Source: Bacteriovoracaceae bacterium UBA2428
GTDB lineage: Bacteria; Bdellovibrionota; UBA2428
Length of the DNA: 9,618 nt
Assembly (NCBI GenBank): GCA_002343545.1
Contig: DDRA01000102.1
Location: 20,421 to 30,038 of the forward strand
Direction: 5' to 3'
Shown here: one piece after another, positions 7,006-9,618 of the stretch
Layout: the number at the start of each line of letters is the position of its first letter
How positions within the stretch are numbered: position 1 is the stretch's first letter
The notes under the pieces: generated by a model
What the model was told of the DNA's origin: nothing
The model's database searches: none
The model's input: only the letters and a program-made list of their open reading frames with translations
Made by a program: the position numbers and the translations under genes

Positions 7006-8532
7006 CTACTTCAAGCGGATGGTCATGTTGGGCCCGCTTACGACTTCTTGGCTGTCGAACCAGCGCGAGGTGATCGTCTTGGTGCGGGTGTAGAACTTGA
7101 CCGCTTGTTTGCCGTAGGCGTGTTGGTCGCCGTAGAAGCTGCCCTTCCAGCCCGTGAAGGAGAAGAACGGCAAGGGAACCGGGATCGGGATGTTGATCCC
7201 GACCTGGCCGACTTCGATCGAGTGCTGGAACTTACGCGCGGCCGCGCCCGACGCCGTGAACATCGAGGTGCCGTTGCCGTAGGGGTTGCGGTTGATGAGG
7301 TCGATGGCTTCGTCGAGCGTCGCGACTTCCATCACGATGAGCACGGGGCCGAAGATCTCGTCCTTGTAGATCGTCATCTCGGGCGTGACGCCCGAGAACA
7401 TCGAGGGGCCCACGAAGTTGCCGTTCTCATGACCGGGGACCTTCGCGCCGCGGCCGTCGACGAGGAGCTTGGCGCCTTCCTTGGCGCCGATCGCGACGTA
7501 GTTCTCGACGCGTTCCTTGGCCTTCTTCGAAATCACCGGACCGAGCGAGGCCTCGGGGTCGTTCCACGGACCGACCTTAAGCTTCTTGAGACTGTCGGCG
7601 ATCTCGGGGATCCACTGCTTGGCCTCGCCCACCAGGACGGCGACCGAGATCGCCATGCAGCGTTGGCCCGCGGCGCCGCACGAAGCGCCCACGATGTTGT
7701 TGATGACCTGCTGCTTGTCGGCGTCGGGCATCACGATCATGTGGTTCTTCGCGCCGGCAAAAGCCTGGACGCGCTTCAGATGTTGCGTGCCCGTGCGGTA
7801 GACGTGCTGCGCGACGGGGACGGAGCCCACGAAAGAGATGGCTTGCACGTCGGGGTGCGTGAGCAGGAAGTCGACCTGCTCCTTGCCGCCGTGGAGGACC
7901 TGGAGCGTGCCCTTGGGGAAGCCCGCCTCGTACCAGAGTTCGGCGAGACGCATCGGCGTCATGGGATCCTGCTCGGAGGGCTTGAGCACGAACGTGTTGC
8001 CCGCGACGATCGCCATCGGGAACATCCACAGCGGGATCATCGCGGGGAAATTGAACGGCGTGATGCCCGCGCACACGCCCAGCGGCTGGCGCACGGAATA
8101 GACGTCCACGCCGCCCGCCACCTGCTCGAGGTGCTCGCCCATCTGGATCGAGCCCACGGAGCACGCGTGCTCGACGACCTCCAGGCCCCGGAAGACATCG
8201 CCTTCGGCGTCGGCGAGCGTCTTGCCCTGCTCGGCCGTGAGACAGGCGGCGATCTTCTTCATGTCGCGCCGGATGAGCTCCTGCAGCTTGAGCATGATCC
8301 GCATGCGCGCGCCCACGGGCGTCTCGCGCCAGGCCACGAAAGCCTTCGCCGCGGAGGCGATCGCGCCTTCGATCTCGGCGGCCGTCGCGAAGGGCACGCG
8401 GGCAAGGACTTCCTGCGTGGCGGGATTCACGATGTCGCGCCATTCGGTCGTGGCGGATTCGACGAGGCGGCCGTCGACCAGGAGCTTCACGGAAGGGGCG
8501 GCCGGGGAACGGGCCTGGGGCTGGGCGGCCAT
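7006..8532 (-). CDS. mmsA: CoA-acylating methylmalonate-semialdehyde dehydrogenase
   Basis: This 508-residue protein of the aldehyde dehydrogenase superfamily converts methylmalonate semialdehyde (and malonate semialdehyde) with NAD and CoA to propionyl-CoA (or acetyl-CoA) and CO2, late in valine and in some organisms inositol breakdown. The NAD-binding domain contains T-P-F-N-F-P at 158-163 (Asn161 of the oxyanion hole), K-P-S-E at 184-187 and F-V-G-S at 234-237. The catalytic nucleophile is Cys292 in G-Q-R-C-M-A-I-S, the form typical of CoA-dependent family members. The E-I-F-G-P-V block and the C-terminal [12 protein letters not shown] segment are intact. The ATG at 8532 is supported by AGGAG five bases upstream and a normal family N terminus. 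The gene is divergent from gntR, across 126 bases. Serine codons change sharply within the gene: TCC dominates up to residue 237 and TCG/AGC from residue 284 on. This suggests mosaic origin or an assembly join. The iolA assignment is possible but nothing nearby concerns inositol. Confidence 0.95.
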   Translation of the reverse strand: MAAQPQARSPAAPSVKLLVDGRLVESATTEWRDIVNPATQEVLARVPFATAAEIEGAIASAAKAFVAWRETPVGARMRIMLKLQELIRRDMKKIAACLTAEQGKTLADAEGDVFRGLEVVEHACSVGSIQMGEHLEQVAGGVDVYSVRQPLGVCAGITPFNFPAMIPLWMFPMAIVAGNTFVLKPSEQDPMTPMRLAELWYEAGFPKGTLQVLHGGKEQVDFLLTHPDVQAISFVGSVPVAQHVYRTGTQHLKRVQAFAGAKNHMIVMPDADKQQVINNIVGASCGAAGQRCMAISVAVLVGEAKQWIPEIADSLKKLKVGPWNDPEASLGPVISKKAKERVENYVAIGAKEGAKLLVDGRGAKVPGHENGNFVGPSMFSGVTPEMTIYKDEIFGPVLIVMEVATLDEAIDLINRNPYGNGTSMFTASGAAARKFQHSIEVGQVGINIPIPVPLPFFSFTGWKGSFYGDQHAYGKQAVKFYTRTKTITSRWFDSQEVVSGPNMTIRLK

Positions 8533-8537
8533 GGGAT

Positions 8538-8542
8538 CTCCT
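8538..8542 (-). promoter_or_regulatory. Ribosome binding site of mmsA
   Basis: On the minus strand this reads AGGAG, five bases before the ATG at 8532. It decides the mmsA start against longer readings: the same frame stays open far upstream, antisense to gntR, but only this ATG has a binding site and a family-like N terminus. Confidence 0.85.
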
Positions 8543-8562
8543 GGGGAAACGAGGCGAAGTGG

Positions 8563-8580
8563 CGCGTGCCGCGGCACGCG
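8563..8580. promoter_or_regulatory. 18-bp perfect palindrome in the mmsA leader
   Basis: CGCGTGCCGCGGCACGCG is identical to its reverse complement over all 18 bases. It lies about 30 bases before the mmsA start, just downstream of the candidate -10 at 8593-8598, and directly abuts a second palindrome ATCGAT (8581-8586). It could be an operator for a dimeric repressor. A transcribed hairpin is less likely because a perfect palindrome leaves no loop bases beyond those sacrificed at its centre. It is not of the GTnnnAC type expected for GntR/FCD regulators, so a different regulator is implied if it is an operator. Confidence 0.5.
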
Positions 8581-8592
8581 ATCGATGGCCCG

Positions 8593-8598
8593 ATTATA
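8593..8598 (-). promoter_or_regulatory. Candidate -10 box of the mmsA promoter
   Basis: The minus strand reads TATAAT, a perfect sigma-70 -10 hexamer and rare in this GC-rich DNA. It would start a transcript near 8586 with a leader of roughly 50 bases. The -35 region at 16-18 bases spacing reads only GC-rich hexamers (such as CGCCGG), unlike TTGACA. The promoter may therefore need an activator. A 6-bp inverted repeat, CCGGCT at 8602-8607 and AGCCGG at 8614-8619, occupies the spacer and could be a binding site. Confidence 0.5.
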
Positions 8599-8624
8599 GG
8601 CCCGGCTGCCGTGAGCCGGCGGGC

Positions 8625-8652
8625 TTGTCGGGGCAATCGTATACGATATACT
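8625..8652 (+). promoter_or_regulatory. Predicted gntR promoter, giving a leaderless transcript
   Basis: TTGTCG at 8625-8630 matches the -35 consensus in four of six positions, and TATACT at 8647-8652 matches the -10 in five of six, with a 16-base spacer. Transcription would then start about seven bases after the -10, at or next to the A of the gntR ATG at 8659. No Shine-Dalgarno lies before that ATG, in line with a leaderless message. Confidence 0.6.
8636..8647. promoter_or_regulatory. Candidate GntR/FCD operator, ATCGTATACGAT
   Basis: This 12-base sequence is a perfect palindrome with a GTATAC core. Regulators of the FadR/FCD branch of the GntR family commonly bind palindromes of the TnGTnnnACnA class, often centred on GTATAC. 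It sits between the -35 and -10 hexamers of the predicted gntR promoter and touches the -10, so binding would block RNA polymerase. The simplest reading is autorepression of gntR and its downstream transporter gene. Control of divergent mmsA, whose -10 is about 40 bases away, is possible. Confidence 0.6.
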
Positions 8653-8658
8653 GCGCCG

Positions 8659-9354
8659 ATGCTGCCGTGGCTCCCACCCCCCGCCGACGGCGCCCCTGCG
8701 CTGCCGCGCTCCCTCGCCGCCGTCGTCCGCGACGACCTGCTTTCGCAGATCCTGCGCGGCGGCCTCGCGCCGGGCGAGCGAATCAACGAGCCGGACGTGG
8801 CCGCCCGCCTGGGCGTCTCGCGCGTGCCCGTGCGGGAGGCCCTGCGGCAACTCGAGGCCACGGGCCTCGTCGAGGCGCGTCCCCACGCGGGCGTCTTCGT
8901 GAGGCGGCTCGAGCCCGGCGAGGTGGCCGACCTCTACGCGTTCCGCGGTGCGCTCGATGCGTTCGCCGGTCGCCTCGCGGCGGATCTCGCGGATGCGCCG
9001 CGCCGGGCCCTCGCGCGGATCCTGGAGGCATCCATCGCCGCGATGCGGCGCGCGGCCCGCAAGCGGGACGTGCCGGCCTACTACGCGGAGAACCTCCGCT
9101 TCCACTGGGCGATCGTGGAGGCGGCGGGCAATACGGCCCTGTCCGAAAGCTATCGGGGGGTGGTGCAGCGCCTTCATCTCACGCGCCTGCGCAACCTCGC
9201 CCAGCCCGTCGGCATGGCCGCCTCGATCGCCGAGCACGACGTCATCGCCGGCGCCCTGCGGGAGGGCGATCGCCCCCTCGCCGAGCGCCTGCTGGCCGAC
9301 CACGTGGGCGCCGCCCACCAACGACTGAAGAACCCCCTGGAGGAGACCCCATGA
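8659..9354 (+). CDS. GntR-family transcriptional regulator, FCD (FadR) type
   Basis: This 231-residue protein is a cytoplasmic DNA-binding regulator that responds to a small ligand, probably a carboxylic acid. The winged helix spans about residues 17-85. P-G-E-R-I-N-E (38-44) leads into the recognition region [19 protein letters not shown] (48-65), and the wing contains G-V-F-V-R. An all-helical FCD ligand domain follows to about residue 215. His149, His193 and His215 match in spacing the metal-binding His of LldR-type FCD domains. The usual Asp four residues before the first His is Asn145 here, a substitution that I believe occurs in other betaproteobacterial members. The ATG at 8659 lacks a Shine-Dalgarno but lies where transcription is predicted to begin. 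The stop overlaps the next gene's start (ATGA at 9351-9354), so the regulator and the solute-binding protein are translationally linked and probably regulate together. It is divergent from mmsA. Confidence 0.93.
   Translation: MLPWLPPPADGAPALPRSLAAVVRDDLLSQILRGGLAPGERINEPDVAARLGVSRVPVREALRQLEATGLVEARPHAGVFVRRLEPGEVADLYAFRGALDAFAGRLAADLADAPRRALARILEASIAAMRRAARKRDVPAYYAENLRFHWAIVEAAGNTALSESYRGVVQRLHLTRLRNLAQPVGMAASIAEHDVIAGALREGDRPLAERLLADHVGAAHQRLKNPLEETP
9339..9345 (+). promoter_or_regulatory. Ribosome binding site of the TctC-like gene
   Basis: GGAGGAG lies inside the end of gntR, five bases before the ATG at 9351. It fixes that start, which overlaps the gntR stop codon. Confidence 0.85.
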
Positions 9355-9618
9355 AACGCACGCTCGCCCTGCTCGCGCTCGCCGCGGGCGCCACCCTCGC
9401 GCCCGGCCTCGTCGCGGCCCAGGACTACCCGAACAAGACCGTGAAGATCATCGCCCCGGTGCAGCCGGGCGGCGGCGTGGACCTGGTGGCCCGCACCGTG
9501 GCCGAGCAGCTCGGCCGCGCCCTCGGGCAGACCTTCGTCGTGGAAAACGTCTCCGGCGGCGGAGGCGTGATCGCCTCCCAGCAGGTCGCCAAGGCGCCGG
9601 CGGACGGCTACACGCTGA
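9351..9618 (+). CDS. TctC/Bug-family solute-binding protein, 3' partial
   Basis: The 89 complete codons present encode the N terminus of a periplasmic substrate-binding protein of the tripartite tricarboxylate transporter (TctC) or Bug family, usually about 320 residues. A Sec signal peptide (M-K-R-T, then an Ala/Leu-rich core) ends at V-A-A, with cleavage likely before Gln24. The mature start [10 protein letters not shown], then [20 protein letters not shown] and A-D-G-Y-T-L, are hallmark blocks of the family, in the expected order and spacing. These proteins bind carboxylates or other small organic acids; the specificity cannot be read from this part. Many Bug genes are orphans without membrane subunits nearby, and the window ends before this can be judged. 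The gene overlaps gntR by four bases, so the regulator probably controls this uptake gene. Confidence 0.95.
   Translation, partial: MKRTLALLALAAGATLAPGLVAAQDYPNKTVKIIAPVQPGGGVDLVARTVAEQLGRALGQTFVVENVSGGGGVIASQQVAKAPADGYTL

Noticed and set aside
7048..8658. Plus-strand extension of the gntR frame across the mmsA region
   Set aside because: It is antisense to mmsA, and the regulator's family-like sequence begins only near residue 17 after the ATG at 8659.
8533..9321. Upstream extension of the mmsA frame, open for about 260 more codons antisense to gntR
   Set aside because: The extension is antisense to a clear GntR regulator, while the ATG at 8532 has AGGAG at five bases and a normal N terminus.

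Overview
The window is GC-rich (most lines I counted by hand were about 57-75% GC), densely coding and bacterial. It holds six protein genes, with no RNA gene, CRISPR array, insertion sequence or other mobile element that I can see. The first gene (5' end) and the last gene (3' end) are cut by the window edges. No stretch longer than about 130 bases lacks a gene.

Layout. (1) 3-2781, plus strand: two adjacent genes for exported proteins, a gluzincin-type HExxH metallopeptidase candidate followed by a lipoprotein whose second half carries HGQN...KDFAD motifs like those of the C-terminal, kinase-like half of IucA/IucC (NIS) siderophore synthetases. (2) 2800-3960, minus strand: an acyl-CoA dehydrogenase very like isobutyryl-CoA dehydrogenase. 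(3) 4071-6938, plus strand: a 955-residue lipoprotein with Ig/FN3-like domains and seven Kelch-type blades. (4) 7006-8532, minus strand: CoA-acylating methylmalonate-semialdehyde dehydrogenase (mmsA). (5) 8659-9618, plus strand: a GntR/FCD regulator, apparently leaderless, overlapping by ATGA the start of a TctC/Bug solute-binding protein.

How the genes fit together. The two minus-strand enzymes belong to the same pathway, valine/isobutyrate breakdown to propionyl-CoA, but a large plus-strand surface lipoprotein lies between them. The mmsA-gntR intergenic region (8533-8658) is the clearest regulatory region. It has a TATAAT-type -10 for mmsA, an 18-bp perfect palindrome in the mmsA leader, and a 12-bp perfect palindrome (ATCGTATACGAT) inside the gntR promoter that looks like a GntR/FCD operator.

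Organism. The GntR-FCD plus TctC/Bug pair is typical of Betaproteobacteria, especially Burkholderiales. The exported lipoproteins on the left, with PPSAP-style FN3 linkers and Kelch propellers, look more like Bdellovibrionota or Myxococcota. This taxonomic reading is inference. It is accompanied by an abrupt change of serine codon use inside mmsA, between about 7684 and 7822. That raises the possibility of a mosaic gene or a chimeric assembly join, which I consider the observation most in need of checking.
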